Below, in pieces: positions 12,254-26,790 of a stretch of DNA of 64,000 bases. The notes beneath the pieces were generated by a model that made no database searches, was not told the DNA's origin, and saw only the letters and a list, made by a program, of their open reading frames with translations. The DNA comes from Callorhinus ursinus (taxonomy: Eukaryota; Chordata; Mammalia; Carnivora; Otariidae), in contig NW_020312785.1 of the NCBI RefSeq assembly GCF_003265705.1, forward strand, positions 23,428,587-23,492,586. Reading direction: 5' to 3'. Both the position numbers and the translations under genes were made by a program. The first letter of the stretch is position 1, and every line of letters begins with the position of its first letter.

Positions 12254-14073
12254 AAACATCCCAATTACTTTTGCAACTAACTTCATTAAAGTGTTATTAG
12301 TAAACAAAAATATTAGATTTTTGCACAGTATATCCAATGTACATTGTTTTCTCAAGGGAATCACCAGGGTCCTTAACAAATTCATGTTCTAAGAGTGAAC
12401 GGTACTAAATATGTCCCTTATTTTAATTAAATATGTTTTTATGCTATTCTTTGAAGGCAGATACCTAGTATCAATACATTCTGAGGTGTTTCTTCCTTAG
12501 GAGGCCTAAAATTAAAGCTCACATATTTAGACCTGTCCAAAATTACTTATACCCCTTTTCTTTCACTAGATGTTTACTTGCTGATTCTGGATAAAGTGAC
12601 CCCTCCAGAAACTTCTACGTTTTTTGGTGGTAGCAGAGGTGGTTTTCATTTTTTCGTTTTGGAGGGACAATATTTGCAGGTACCGGTGAAAACTGAAAGT
12701 GCTAATTAGACACAGTACATCTCAGAGCTCCCCAGTTTTCTGGCTGTCTTACAGAGATGTTGTATCACAATGGCACAAAATATTTAATCCATAACAGCAA
12801 GGGAAATCTTGGCCCTATGCTTGACTTTCATTATTCTGGTTTTTAGAAATTCCAGACACACAAAGCTGGAACTTTTTTTTGTACTGTAAGAAACTTCAAA
12901 CAAACCTACACAACATGTCTTTTGGCTACAGACAGAAGAAGCCACATATAGTGGAATCAACATATTTAAAAATGCTAACTGATGCATATTAAATAATATT
13001 CATCAATGCAGCCAAGTGAGAAGCAATTTGATTGGATTATTCATTCATATTAACTTCAAGTCATATGATCAGCAGCACCCTTTCTTGAGAAGAATATTTT
13101 AATAGGCAGAGGCCAATGCATGTTTAGTTCATTATAATTAGGAGCCAAACGAAAACTGGAAGTGCCACTAAATTACAATACAATAAAATATTAAACCAAA
13201 CTCCCCTTAGCAATGATGGAGACTATTACAATTAAAGTTACATATCCATGAAAAGAGAGAATTAAGGCTGAGACTTGAGCACATTATTCATTCTATTGTG
13301 TAAAGCCATCTACTGTTCATATACCCTGAGGCATCAGGTCGTTTACAGATGAATTTTCAACGTTATTTCCATGTTTTGTTGATTTAATGAACTGAAACGC
13401 ATCTCTAATGCAATCTGAAAGCAGTAGTTTGAGATGCTTAATTTCACTTCCTTATTTTTTTAACAGAAGATTAAAAAATAAGGAGAAATAAAAGCTATGC
13501 ACACAGTTAGATGTTAGTTATTAAGAAAGATAGGTAGGTTTGGATAGTTATTACATTCAGTAGCGACTGAGGGGGAAAAAAAGGAATTTGGCTGAATTTC
13601 ATAAAATACCAGTATGGCCGAAATAAATACATGTTACAATAAAAGGTCAAGGGGTACTAGACTTCTTTTTTCCTATAACATGCTCTTGACAAATAACATA
13701 TAGAAATAACCTTATTTTCTCTGAACACATTCTACAAATGATAAAAAAAACGATGGCCAATCCAGTATCTGAAGAGAATACGTAAAAGTACCAACGTGAT
13801 ACTAAACTGAGAAAAATAAAACAACAAAACAAGATAGCGATTACAGATGTGTTATGATAGCCTTCTATTTCTCAGAAATATATCTTTTGCTGGCCACATT
13901 ATTTTACTCTACTATTTGTATTTTTCACATGAATGTATACTGTGTATATATTCCATCCTACAGAAATAAATGTCATGTGATAAATGTATGACTTTAATTT
14001 AAATTCTTTCCTTTTTCATACTATTTACTCTCTAAACAAGGTTGGGAATAGGTGATAAATAAAAATGGGTTCA

Positions 14074-14265
14074 GGGCGCCTGGGTGGCTCAGTCGGTTAA
14101 GCGACTGCCTTCGGCTCAGGTCATGATCCTGGAGTCCCGGGATCAAGGCCCACATTGGGCTCCCTGCTCAGCGGGGAGTCTGCTTCTCCCTCTGACCCTC
14201 TTCCCTCTCGTGCTCTCTATCTCTCATTCTCTCTCTCTCAAATAAATAAATAAAATCTTTAAAAA
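14074..14265 (+). mobile_element. CAN-SINE, young, full length
   Basis: It starts GGGCGCCTGGGTGGCTCAGT, has the TTCGGCTCAGGTCATGATCC internal part, a CT-rich stretch and an AATAAATAAATAAAATCTTT tail. Perfect target-site duplications AAAAATGGGTTCA flank it (14061-14073 and 14266-14278). It is antisense to ROBO1. Confidence 0.95.
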
Positions 14266-14916
14266 AAAAATGGGTTCAAACATAATAGATATATGATCAT
14301 TGTAAACAGGGTACTGGCAATGACAAAGGAAAACAGAAAAAATATGCATTTGGATTAACTTCCTCTCCAAATTACTAGATTAAAAATGTTTGCTTTAAAT
14401 ATGAAACGTCTATGCTTGAAAATGTATGCATATCACACACATCTTTCCATCTTCCTAATTAAATTAATATTCTCAGGGAGAGGGCATGAAGATAATGGGG
14501 GTAAAGGAGAAATACCCATTTTCCAATGGTTGAGTGTCCCCCCTCTGCATATTTATTTATTTCTCCTAGAGAATTTCTAATTAAATAGAATAAGAGAACT
14601 ATCAAAATGAATTTTATTTTGATTACTTTCTACACCTCAAAAAAAATCATGTAACACAAACCTCACCTGACTATAGGCACACCTAAAGAAATTGTACACC
14701 TATCTGCTATGACTTTCATAAAAACAAGGGCTTTCCAGGGAGCTTCACTCACATTATATAGGATTTATTAAATTAAAATAAACTAGAAGATTTAAAAAGC
14801 CTTGTCCAGAAAAAGGGAATAACCAAGCTATGTCATATGCTTGGATCTTGGTTTCCTCAGGCAGCAAATAAAAAACAGTAATAATAGCTGCATTTCACAT
14901 TGGACACAAGCTCCTA

Positions 14917-15423
<507 letters not shown>

Positions 15424-17022
15424 TCAGCTCATTATCAGGACACACACAAAATACATTAACCAAGAAATTGGCCAAGTACACTGATTTGATTGTTGCTTCT
15501 GTGGGAGCTAATTTAACGAAGCTGGGCTTCCTTTCGATTCAAGTTTAACAGAAATATCCTCAGCTACCTGTAAGTCACAGTCACCTTATGTTTTATCATT
15601 TGGATTATATTCAATTAAAAAAGGAGAAGTAATACATACTTTGGAAACACATGCCTATGTACTTGTCTTAAAGCTCACTGAATATTAATGATAGATTATT
15701 ATTACCAAAGACAACAGACATCAGTTCTGGAACAGATGCTCCATAAACATGTTTCTTTCCCTTTATTTCATTTCCACGCCTACCATTCCAAGCAAATGGA
15801 CTCATTCATGGTGACTATGGACAGTAGAATTTCACAGGATGGAACAATCATATATTCAGCATATGACACAGTTTCCTTTAGATTTTATTCTATTAAAACA
15901 AAAGGCTATGGGAGCCAAGAGCATTTTTTTCCCCTGAATTATTCACCAAAGGTTATTAGCTATTTTTAAACCTATCACTTTTACCATTATTCCACCTACC
16001 TGTTACATAAAATGCTTACAGGTATTTTTCTTGATATGTTGAAATTAATTAAGGACCAAGGCTGAGGACAATGTGAGTGGTATTCTACAGTGTAAGTTCA
16101 CAGAGTTCCCAATAACTACTTTCAGTCGTCTCTCCACTGATCCAGAGAACAACATCAGCTAACAGCAGTCCTTCTACTACCATCCATCACCATCACCCAC
16201 AGAGAGGATAAGATGACTGAGAAGATAGTGTTTTGACCTCAGTGTAAAGTGAAATTGGTGGAAAGAAGCTATTCCCAAGTGGGGAGAATGTCAAGAGATT
16301 ACCTCCTAATTTAGGAAAGTGCCTGACAGAAAGGAAGACGTACAGGGATTTCTAGTTTTAACTAGAAGGATTGCTTAGTCCGTGACCTGCTCAACAGTCC
16401 CAATGCTCTCTAAGCAAGATTAAAGAGACGATATAAGGGGGAATGTCATTTGGAAAAGTCATAACAACACCTCTTCAAATTCTGTGCCTTTGAGAAGTAA
16501 GGAAGATGACAGATTCCACACAAGTGTGCCAACCTGAGCACAAGCACTAGATGGTAGTGAGATCAGGTTCTAGCGTCTTCTGGCCACCTCCACGGTTTAG
16601 GAAGCTAGAAAAGATACAGCATGAATGCCACCAACTGCTAATCCACCTGAAGATGTGGCTAAATTGTTCAGGGACTACAAATGCCTAGAGACGCTGCCCA
16701 GAATTGAGTCCTTCATCAGTAAGTTGGTTCCAGCCCATCTCCCTCACCATCCTTATCATACTCACAGAGCAAGATGAGGCAGAATAGTCATTGGGGCTAA
16801 CCAAGGCGAAGACTGGATGCTCACTAGTTTGCTATACCTTAGCCCTTGGAAGAGGGAGTAGGGCAAAAGTGGTTAAAAGCAGAGACTGCCCTCTTACTCC
16901 ACGCCACCATAGACACAGACAGGTACAATCTGCAAGGCTGTCCGCAAGCGCATGATTACAGTTTTACAATGAACAGAACTGAAATTTAAGAAAACAAACA
17001 ATTAAAGGGGAAAAAAAAGATT

Positions 17023-17228
17023 GAAACCAAAAAAGAGACTCTTAACTATAGAGAACAAATGGATGGTTATCACCGGGGATGTGGGGGAGGACGGATGACA
17101 GGGATTAAGGAGGGCACTTGTCATGATGAGCACCAGGTGATGTATGGAAGCGTCGAGTCACTATATTGTACACCTGAAACTAATATAACACGGTATGTTA
17201 ACTATATTGGAATTAGAATTAAAAAGAT
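17023..17228 (+). mobile_element. Carnivore L1 3' end, 5'-truncated
   Basis: It shows the typical 3' UTR end of carnivore L1: GATGAGCACCAGGTGATGTA, then CACTATATTGTACACCTGAA and TATGTTAACTATATTGGAAT. No coding part remains. Antisense to ROBO1. Confidence 0.8.
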
Positions 17229-17489
17229 CAAGAGGATTGAGCCTCAGGTTAAAAGAAAGCATACAAACCAAACCATGGAGGATCTGGTCAAAATCTAACA
17301 AAGGGACCTACTAAAGAGAAGAATAGGGAAGTTCAATATAGCAATATAGCTTTGAGGGTGAGAAGCTAGCGGCTCAAAGAAATAACTTTTGTGCTTTTTA
17401 ATTCAATGAATTGAGACACTTCAATAAACACATTTTGTTAACACAAATGGAAAGCATTAAAAATAAATGATTATTAAAATACTACAATT

Positions 17490-17690
17490 AACTAATTGAG
17501 CATCTACTTTGTAACTAAGAGTGTATTTTACAATGTGAACTCTTGCAACAGCTTTCCAAGGTACTGCTTTTATTATCATTCCACAGATGAAGATACTGAA
17601 ATTCAGAGAAATTAAGGACCTTGCCAAAGTTCCCACAGCTTGTAGGTTTCAAACGTAGACTTTAATCCCACATTTCATTTCCCAGGTCAC
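17490..17690 (-). mobile_element. MIR SINE, old
   Basis: In reverse orientation it shows the MIR core: CACAGATGAAGATACTGAAA, then AAATTAAGGACCTTGCCAAA, the counterpart of the MIR phrase for losing a heading zero count and leading to TTTCCTCATCTG on the other strand. Confidence 0.55.
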
Positions 17691-17717
17691 AACCTTTCTT
17701 CTAGGAATGGTGTTAGT

Positions 17718-17749
17718 ACACACACACACACACACACACATACACACAC
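17718..17749. repeat. CA microsatellite
   Basis: A (CA)n run of about 16 units with one T interruption. Confidence 0.95.
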
Positions 17750-17829
17750 TATACATATACATATGAATAATATATACTGTCATAATTTATGCATATACAT
17801 ATGTATGTGTACACACAGAGACAGTTCTT

Positions 17830-18030
17830 TTTTTTTTTAAAGATTTTATTTTATTATTTATTTGAGAGAGAGAGAATGAGAGATAGAGAGCACGAGAGGG
17901 AAGAGGGTCAGAGGGAGAAGCAGACTCCCCGCAGAGCAGGGAGCCCGATGTGGGACTCGATCCCGGGACTCCAGGATCATGACCTGAGCTGAAGGCAGTC
18001 GCTTAACCAACTGAGCCACCCAGGCGCCCC
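17830..18030 (-). mobile_element. CAN-SINE, young, full length
   Basis: Complete element in gene-sense orientation with perfect 17-bp target-site duplications ACACAGAGACAGTTCTT at 17813-17829 and 18031-18047. Confidence 0.95.
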
Positions 18031-19540
18031 ACACAGAGACAGTTCTTTAATATAATGTACTATTTTTTATTTCTGGGTGTTTTCTAATGCATCTGTGTGT
18101 GGGAATAGAAGAAATATGAAGAATATGCCAAAGCTGAAGTTATTTAAGAGATTAAAATGGATAATTGTTTCAATATGGAGTGTGTTATACACATAGGAGG
18201 AAAACCTTTGTTTAATTTGGGTTGCAATAAAATACCATACTTAAAAGTCAATTTACAGACTTTGTCAGCACGCACATCTAAAATACGCCAAGAAACTTCT
18301 TTTTTTAAAGACATGTAAGACTTTCTAGCACAAGGGGCACTATTCTGACCATCAGTAAAGGGATGTAGAATAGCCACTTCACTATGAAAGGAAGCCAGCA
18401 TTGTTGTATTTGGATAATTCACATTCTGTAGAGCAAAAACATCTTCATGTTCAACAAGGGCCGGCTTTTAACTACTATCACCCTGTGCAAATGCTGGGGA
18501 AAGAGAGAAAAATTTATTCAAACCATCTGTAAATAAGGCAAGCCCAGGGAATGTGTGATAAACATGTACAGATTGAAATATGTAATATATTCTATTTGAA
18601 AACAAAAAGCTATTTCAAGATGCTGCACTCAAGTGGGACTTGCCACAAATGAACCTCAACCCTCTAGATTTTTCTCCCTGAGGGGTTTCAACATCTTCTG
18701 AAATAATGTACAAGTATATGACTGCAAATCACAACACTCTAGGCTCCTGCAAAAATGTCTTCATAAACATGTTCAAGAGAAGACAGGAACAATGCCATTA
18801 ATTTATGAAAGCAGATATTTATATAGTTAACCACATACCATTTACCAGACAAAAGACAAAGGGGGAAAAGCGTATACCTTGGAGATTTTTTTCTGAAACT
18901 GGAATAGCTTCAATACTTCGTACGGTTAACCATCACCTGGTTTGTAAATAGACAAGCTATTTAATTTTCCTTTGCCTTTTTACGGTCTTTTCTTTCCGAA
19001 TGTACCATATTCAGTTTGTCTATATTAATAAAACATCAGTCAATTTCCTATCCCATACATGAAAACTACCTTTACTTTTCAAGAAATTTTTGCTAAATAA
19101 CAACTGCAAGAAGTTCAATAGTACCAGATACTTTTTGAAACAATATATGCAAATAAGTCTAATTATATCATTTTCATAGTTGTTGTTTGAAAAGAGAGAA
19201 GATTCCTATTATGTTGGTTACCTAGTTTACCTAGTTTTAGACAAAGAGAATATCTAGAAGCTCATTAGAATGCCAAAACTGCAACATCCATGTTAAAGCA
19301 GTCTAAAATGTTTAATTAAATATTGCAGATATATAATGGTTTTAGTTCAGTAATTTCTTATTAATAGAGACCACACTTTATTTATGCTTTTAATCAATAA
19401 ACATAACAGTAAAAAAATGTATTCAGTAAAAAAAAAAAAAAATGTACTCATTCTTTAAACATTTACACTGTCTCTATTATGGTGAGATTGCTAGGTTCTG
19501 AGACCAAAGGAATCACAAGCAAAAAGAGCTTGAGGAATGC

Positions 19541-19747
19541 TTTTTTTTTTTTTTTTTTTAAGATTTTATTTATTTATTTGAGAGAGAGAGAATGGAAGAG
19601 AGAGAGCATGAGAGGGGGGAGAGTCAGAGGGTAAAGCAGACTCCCTGCTGAGCAGGGAGCCCAATGCGGGACTCGATCCCGCAGACTCCAGGATCATGAC
19701 CTGAGCCGAAGGCAGTTGCTTAACCAACTGAGCCACCCAGGCGCCCC
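19541..19747 (-). mobile_element. CAN-SINE, young, long poly-T end
   Basis: Complete element with a tail of 19 T on the plus strand and perfect target-site duplications GAGGAATGCTTT (19532-19543 and 19748-19759; the last bases overlap the tail). The long intact tail points to recent insertion. Confidence 0.95.
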
Positions 19748-19839
19748 GAGGAATGCTTTATACTTTAAGTCATAAAAGGATTTGATTTTAAGGCATACAT
19801 ACTTAATAAAGCTAACTATATATCAGGACATAGCAGAGT

Positions 19840-20375
19840 ATATTTTGCAAAGATGTCCATGACAATATCTCCCATCCCAACGCTCTTCTGGGATGAGAAC
19901 TTGCCACTTTCTCATCAAGAGAGGGAGTTTAGTTCTATACTCAGGAATCTCAATGACCCTGTGACTGCTCTGACCAACAGAATCTGGCAAAAGGGTGACC
20001 GTGTCAGTTCTGAGTGGAGCTCTTAACTGGCCTGGAAACTTCCTCCTCCCGCCTTCTTGGAAGCCTACTGCCATGTAAGAAGTGCCACCACCCTGAGATC
20101 CCCGTGTTATGAGAAGTCTGGGCTACTGGAGAGACTGCATGTGGAAACAGAGAAGCCAGAGATTATTGAGACATCAGATACATGAGTAAAGAAACTAACC
20201 TGACAGTAAATCTTCCAGCCCCAACAGACCACATGAAGCCATGTGGATTAGAGATGAATTGCTCAGGTGAATCCTTTCTGAATTCCCACTTCATGGAATT
20301 GTGAGTAAAAGAAAATGGTTACTTTAGGTAACTAAGTTTTAAAGTAGTTTGTTAGGCAGCAATAATAGAAAGAGG
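19840..20375 (+). mobile_element. MaLR-like LTR, old
   Basis: Blocks such as ATGACCCTGTGACTGCTCTG, CTGCCATGTAAGAAGTGCCA and the end TTTGTTAGGCAGCAATAATA resemble an MLT1-type LTR. Divergence is high and the left edge is unclear. Confidence 0.45.
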
Positions 20376-21761
20376 AACTCAAGCACCATGTTAGAAATTC
20401 AGCTAAATAAAATAGATTTGTTCCTTGCCTGAAGGGATTTATAATCCAGTGAAGGAGACAAACAATGAATCAAGTGTGCAATGATAATACAGTATCCACA
20501 AACAGAGGATGTCTAAGGTGTTATGGGAACACATAGAATTGGCTCCTATCTCAGAACTGGGACATCAGCAAAAGATTCTATGGAGAGTATCTACCACTTT
20601 ACCTTGGTTTTCAAAGGTAAGTGTTAGTTCCAAAAAGAGAGAGGGGATAATGGTGTTCCAGGAAAACAGGATGGCATGGGGGATAGACCTCAAGGTGGGT
20701 GACCAAGTATTCATTCCAGGAACTGGAAGAAAAGTAGAATGAAAGCACCATGAACAGAGAAGAGGTGAGTGGCAATGAATAAGGATGGGAAGGCACACAG
20801 GGGTCAGATCACAAAGGGCCTTGATTGCTACATTAAGGAATCTTGCCTTTATTCTAAGGGAAATGGGAAGCCATTGAGAGATTTTTAAGCAATGGAGAGA
20901 CTTGATCAGTGTTGCATTTTAGGAAAATGCCTCTGCACAGGCTGCAGCAGGAAGATTAGATTGAAGAAGGGGCAAGGCTAAAGGCAACCAGACCACTTAT
21001 GGACCATTACAGTAATACAGGCAAGAGAAAATGGCTGTTGGAAGCAGGAAAGTGCCTTTATGGCTGGAGATATGTGTATTGCTCTGAGTGATATTTAAGC
21101 AGCTGAAATCTACAAAAACGAGTACTAGGATATTAGGGTCTGATGCTCAGAGTGAAATCTGCAGAGAAATAGCTATCTATCTTTAATGAGTACATCATTA
21201 GGGGCATGGCAGGATGATGAGAAACAGAAGCCATCTGCTGATGGGCCAGGCATCCGAATAGGTCAAGGGTCTGAGAAGAGGCTTCACTCAAAGACTTAAC
21301 TAGAAATGAGAATTACAACATTGTCTATAGTATCAAAAACGCAGACATGACTTAAATGTCCAACATTAAGGAATTGTTTAAGTAAATCACAGTATACTTT
21401 TGTTTAACATGAATATCTAAATAAAAAGTTACTGACATGGAAAAATACACCATTCAGTGAAAAGAGCAATTATCCCATATCGGCATATCACAAATTCAAA
21501 GCAATGTGAGTATATGCAGAGATGAAAGGCTGAAAAGATCTTTACTGAGGCCTTAACAGTGACTATTTCTGACTACATGGATCATTAGTACTTTTGTATT
21601 TTCATTTTGTTTATCTGTATTTTCAAATATTTCTACAGTAAACATGTAGAAAATACCTTCATCATAAAAGAATACTAATATTTTATTGTTGTTGTTGCTT
21701 AATGGACTTCATTTACTTCTTGTTAGTGTCCAGTGTTATTTCCAGCAACAATCCTGGAAAT

Positions 21762-21880
21762 AAAATTCCTAGTACCTTCATGGACTGAAAATCATTATTT
21801 CAAAAATCATTATTTCAAAAAATTCCTAGTACCTTCACGGACTGAATTTCATTATTTCATATTTCATTGTAATTAAACAG
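21762..21880. repeat. Local duplication, 57-bp offset
   Basis: The phrase AATTCCTAGTACCTTCA-GGACTGAA occurs at about 21763 and again 57 bp later, with a smaller internal repeat ATCATTATTTCAAAAA. The copies differ at a few bases. Confidence 0.85.
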
Positions 21881-22860
21881 TATTTTAAGTGCAGGTAAAC
21901 CACAGCATTTGCATTCATTTTCATCCTGAGTTCACAGAAGTATCCAATTCCTTTCATCAAATACTTACGGAGGTAAGCTTCGTACCACCTCAATGACATG
22001 AGTAAAATGTGAGCTCTGCCCTCAAAGAGCTTTTACTTTAAAGAGGGAAACAGACATACTGAGAGCAAACACTAATGCAACATGAAAACTGATTAGCAGG
22101 GTAGCAGAGCAGTGAACAGATCGTTGTGAAGAGAAAAGAAAAGAACTGGTTGAATTTTGCCAGGCAATCAAATGAGAGTTTCACAGAGGTGATGCATTTT
22201 AACAGGGCCTGGAAGGATGAGATGCGCCTGACCCTGAAATCAAAGAAACGGCATGTGCTGACACACAGGTGCCCAGTGAGGACACTAAACATGTGGGGTA
22301 TGGCCATGAGTGCCCCCCCCTCCCCGTGCCAGCTCCAGAGCAACCCTCTCTGGGCCAGGAAGTGGCAGTGCTGACCAGATGTTGGTGAATTTTAGGCAAA
22401 GTCAGGGAATTTCAAACAAAGTAATTAGAAAAGAAGGTGTGTGGAGAGAATGGGAGGGAAAAGGGTACATAAGACAAGAAGGACCATGAAAGGCTTTGAC
22501 CACTGGGCTGAAGAGCAGGACCTGACTCTGAATAAGGGGGAACATTCTCAGGCTTTCGTGTCCAGAAAGATAATGTGGAGGGCGGGCAGGAAAGGGGAAA
22601 TAGAAGAAAAGTGGAGATCAGTTCAAGGATAGGGCAGAATATAGGGATGAGGGTCTGCCTTAGCAGGTATATATAGGAATGGAAACAAAGGAACAAAAAC
22701 AAAAGATATTTTGAAGTCAGAAATGAAGGGATTTTGAATAATTTAATTTGGGGAATGGTAGGAAGAGAGTAGAAGAAATTAAGCAACAGGAAAATTAAGC
22801 TGATGGCAAAATGACAAACAGTTTTTTATGATTTTTGGCTATTTTACTTTATTATATATA

Positions 22861-23057
22861 TGTTTTTAAGATTTTATTTATTCATTTGAGAGCGAGAGGG
22901 AAAGAGAGCGAGCAAGAGCATGGAGAGAGGCAGAGGGAGAGGGAGAAACAGGTTCCTCACTGAGTGGGGAGCCTGACTCGGGGCTCGATCTCAGGACCCT
23001 GAGATCATGCCCTGAGCTGAAGTCAGATGCTGAACCAACTGAGCCACACAGGTGCCC
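22861..23057 (-). mobile_element. CAN-SINE, older
   Basis: Complete element with several head substitutions (GAGCCACACAGGTGCCC). Target-site duplications are TGGCTATTTTACTTT (22836-22850) and TGGCTATTTTATTTT (23058-23072). A short AT stretch separates the left repeat from the tail. Confidence 0.92.
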
Positions 23058-24969
23058 TGGCTATTTTATTTTTAATATGTTAGTCAAATAAATAAGGATT
23101 AATGATTCTATACATGATAGGCCAACAAAAGAGGAAATGAAACAAGTCTGAAAGGTCAAATGCAAAGACAAAGAATTTGGTTTTGGACAAGTGTAGTGTG
23201 AGATGGCCAAATGAAAATATCATTGTGGTGCTCAGGAAAAAGGATGGGATGACTAAATAAATTTTATTTATTTAAGCCATCAGAATACAAGTAATTACTG
23301 AACCAAGCAACGGGGTGATGGCATAAAGGTGAGGACAGTAGGAAACTCATATTTGTTGAATACCCTGCTTCGGATACTTTACATACATTATCTTATGTGA
23401 TTCCCACAACAACTTACAAAATTGCCAACACTGCAGAAAGCTTAGGGATGATAAAGACGGACAAGTCTTTAGATTGACCATTTGGAGGTTACTTTCAGTA
23501 GACTAATGGAAGCAAAATGGTCTGAGTCAGAATGCAGTGGGCTAAGGTGTGAACTGGAATTGGGAAGGCAGAGTTGATTCGACAGCCCTAAGGAGTAGAG
23601 GAGGAGAGCATGGTAACTAGAATGAAAGGCTAAGAAAGGGGAACATTTAACAGCAGTAGGATTAACGGGGAAGAGAAAGAACAACTGAATAAAGAGGAAG
23701 AGGCTGGAAAGTCAGGATAGATAAAGGTGAACTGATTTTGACTGATTTGAAGAAGGTGGAAAGGATGACAAGAGAAACACAGAAGGGGTTTGCCAGGAAG
23801 AAGATACTACGCACCACTTATAACACAGAGGGAAATGGTGGGGAAATAGGTAATGTGAGAGAATGAAAGGAGAATGCTTACATATTTCAGAGATAAGAGC
23901 CTCTATTAGCCCCTCATTTGCTTCAAATAAGAGCAATGGAGATGGCCTGTGACCTTAATAGGGAAAAGAGATAGGTGCTTTATTCGTTCTCAATCTCCAT
24001 GAAGTTTCATGGGTTAACGCTATTAAAGATAAATGGATGGCAATCCAAATTCCCCCCTGTCCCACAGAGCAAGGCTTAATGACCTCCTTCATTTTAGAGA
24101 GCATATGATTTGAATTTGGTAAGAACCTCTTACGGACAGAATAATTAATAAACACTGTAAGTTCTATTTTAATCTACAGAATTCAAGCAGTATAAATGAA
24201 AATATGTTATTCATTGAAGAAAATTGAAAGACAACCTTCAGAGGCAAATAACATACTCAGTTTCAAATGATATTAGAAACGTAGAAAGTTTTGTATATAT
24301 ATAAATTTATATGTGTGAAATCTAATGTGTCAAGGGTAATGAAATAGTACCAACAAAATCATCAACAATGAGACAGGAGTTAACTTGATGCAGTAGTAGC
24401 TTTGATGTGGTAGAAATGACAAGTATTTATTTGTGTCTAACAAAAATGTATTGGTTGGCAATGCTGAATTTTTGGTTACACACACGCACACACACACACC
24501 TTATTTAGTAAATTGGACAAAGGACTCTGACTTAAAATAAAGGTACCTGAGGTCAAAGCGAAATAAATACGCCAAGCTCATTCTTTTGCAACAGTACAGC
24601 CATGAGGCAAGACATCATTCTGCAGACTGCATTTCAAAAGACAGGAGAAAATCTGCTTTCCACAGACCAAAGCAATGACTTACCCACGCCTAAGGAAAAC
24701 TAAGATGCAAAAACAGGCATCATCGATAAATTGCTACAAGAGTAGCAACGCATATAGTTACTACATGATCTCCATGTGTTTATGAATGCAATTATCATAA
24801 GTGGGTGAGTATTAATGCACATTATTTTATGGTTGCAAGTTCACTGAGATCAATTAATCTCATGTTCTGGTCAACAGTATTACTTGATATGTTAATTACC
24901 GAGGCTTACTGCATGATGATCCTGGAAAAAAGGCTAGATATGAAAATGAGCTCATATAATAGCATTCTA

Positions 24970-25317
<348 letters not shown>

Positions 25318-25435
25318 TTATGTAAAGAAACGATTGGTATAGTTAGTGGAATATCAGCTTTGAGTTGTTTTTTTAACCTCAATGTTGTGAGCCACATTTA
25401 GGGAGTACTGTTAAAAAAAAAAAAAAATAGTTCAC

Positions 25436-25634
25436 GGGGCGCCTGGGTGGCTCAGTCATTAAGCATCTGCCTTTGGGTCCCGGAATCGAGCCCCGCACCA
25501 GGCTCCCTGCTCAGCGGCGACTCTGCTTCTCCCTCTCCCTCTGACCCTCCCCACTGCTTGTGCTCTCTCTCCTCTCTCTCTCAAATAAATAATCTTTAAA
25601 AAAAATAAAAAATTAAAAATAAATAAATAAATAA
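25436..25634 (+). mobile_element. CAN-SINE antisense to ROBO1, close to w13 acceptor
   Basis: It starts GGGGCGCCTGGGTGGCTCAG, with a shortened middle, a CT-rich stretch and a long AAATAAATAAATAAA tail. Its head lies 156 bp from the right end of exon w13, inside the intron. Only a short flanking repeat (AGTTCAC) is visible. Confidence 0.93.
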
Positions 25635-26189
25635 AATCAGTTCACTATCACCAAGGTTGGTGAGTGCTACGTATATTTTTTCTCTGAGTGATTACAATTT
25701 ATAACAGCATATTGCAGGCTCTGAGAAGTCATGCAATAGAGGCATCTCTTCAGTGCCGTTAAACTTAGTACTTCCTAAATGTGTTGCATGTAGTCTAGCC
25801 TTCCACTTCAACATGATGTCTAAAAGATGACTCAGGGATGGTCCTACAGGGGACCTAGAGATGAATGCTAACCTCTGAGAAAAATTACTCTTAAAAATCC
25901 TTTCTTGAAAATCCACCTTTTCTCTGAAATTATAATAGATCACTATTTCTTCAGCTGAGCACAAAATGAAGTAGTTGGCTTGCGTTTAGGATGTTGAATA
26001 AAAAACACAGTACATAAAATAGTCGATAAACAATAAAATGCCCCACTACTCCTCTGCTACAGCTGTGTGGAAACTCTAGATGGATCTGGGAAACACTCAT
26101 GCCTTCCTCTTTTCTCCCACCCCAGGGCAGACGGTTATTGATTCAAATGGCAGTAATTTACTGCATTATATAAACTGTTCATGTCACCC

Positions 26190-26790
26190 CTCTCATTCAC
26201 TCTCTACCACCTGCCTTGTTCACCTGAACTCAGGAAACTTGATGCTCATATAACATGATTTCTTTGTGTCTTCCTTTACTTTACCAATCCTACTACCTCC
26301 CTTTGACACTTTTTCTACTTCTCCTTTCTCAACAAAGTAACAGCAATTTGTGTACTCCCCTAAACTAGAAATCTTGTCATCTCACCTTACTCCTCTCTCT
26401 TCTACCTTGAACTGTTCCTTGGTTCATCTGTTTCCTCTCTAAAAATCTCCAAAGTCTATGACTGTTCTAAAGTCTGTTGTATGTGCTACTGCAATAACCT
26501 TTTAATTGATCTCTTTGCCTCCAGTTACTCTACACTTCTGAATCCTCACAGTGCTTCCAAAATTACTTTATTATAATATGCATTACTCTCAGATCATTCA
26601 TTTGCTGCAAAGTAATACACGGCTCCCTAATTGACTAGAGGGAAATAGACAAATCCCTAACCAAGACATTCGAGTACCTGTATAACCTGGCTTACATCTG
26701 CCTTCCCAGCCTCCTCCCCCTCCCTCCCACTGACTCATCACAGTCCTCCAGGAGGCCACATCTCTGTGTGGTCACAATGTCCATAAAAAT
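26190..26790 (+). mobile_element. L2-like LINE fragment, old
   Basis: C/T-rich sequence with CACGGCTCCCTAATTGACTA, then CTGTATAACCTGGCTTACAT and CTTCCCAGCCTCC, similar in layout to the L2 3' region at 3.2-3.7 kb. Boundaries are vague. Confidence 0.4.

Noticed and set aside
14074..14110. tRNA-gene-like start with a box A
   Set aside because: It is the tRNA-derived head of a SINE with CT region and A-rich tail, not a functional tRNA gene.
20760..23900. Purine-rich blocks resembling a multi-part old repeat
   Set aside because: They look like a common old mammalian interspersed repeat, but I could not name the family or set boundaries, so they are only mentioned in the intron entry.
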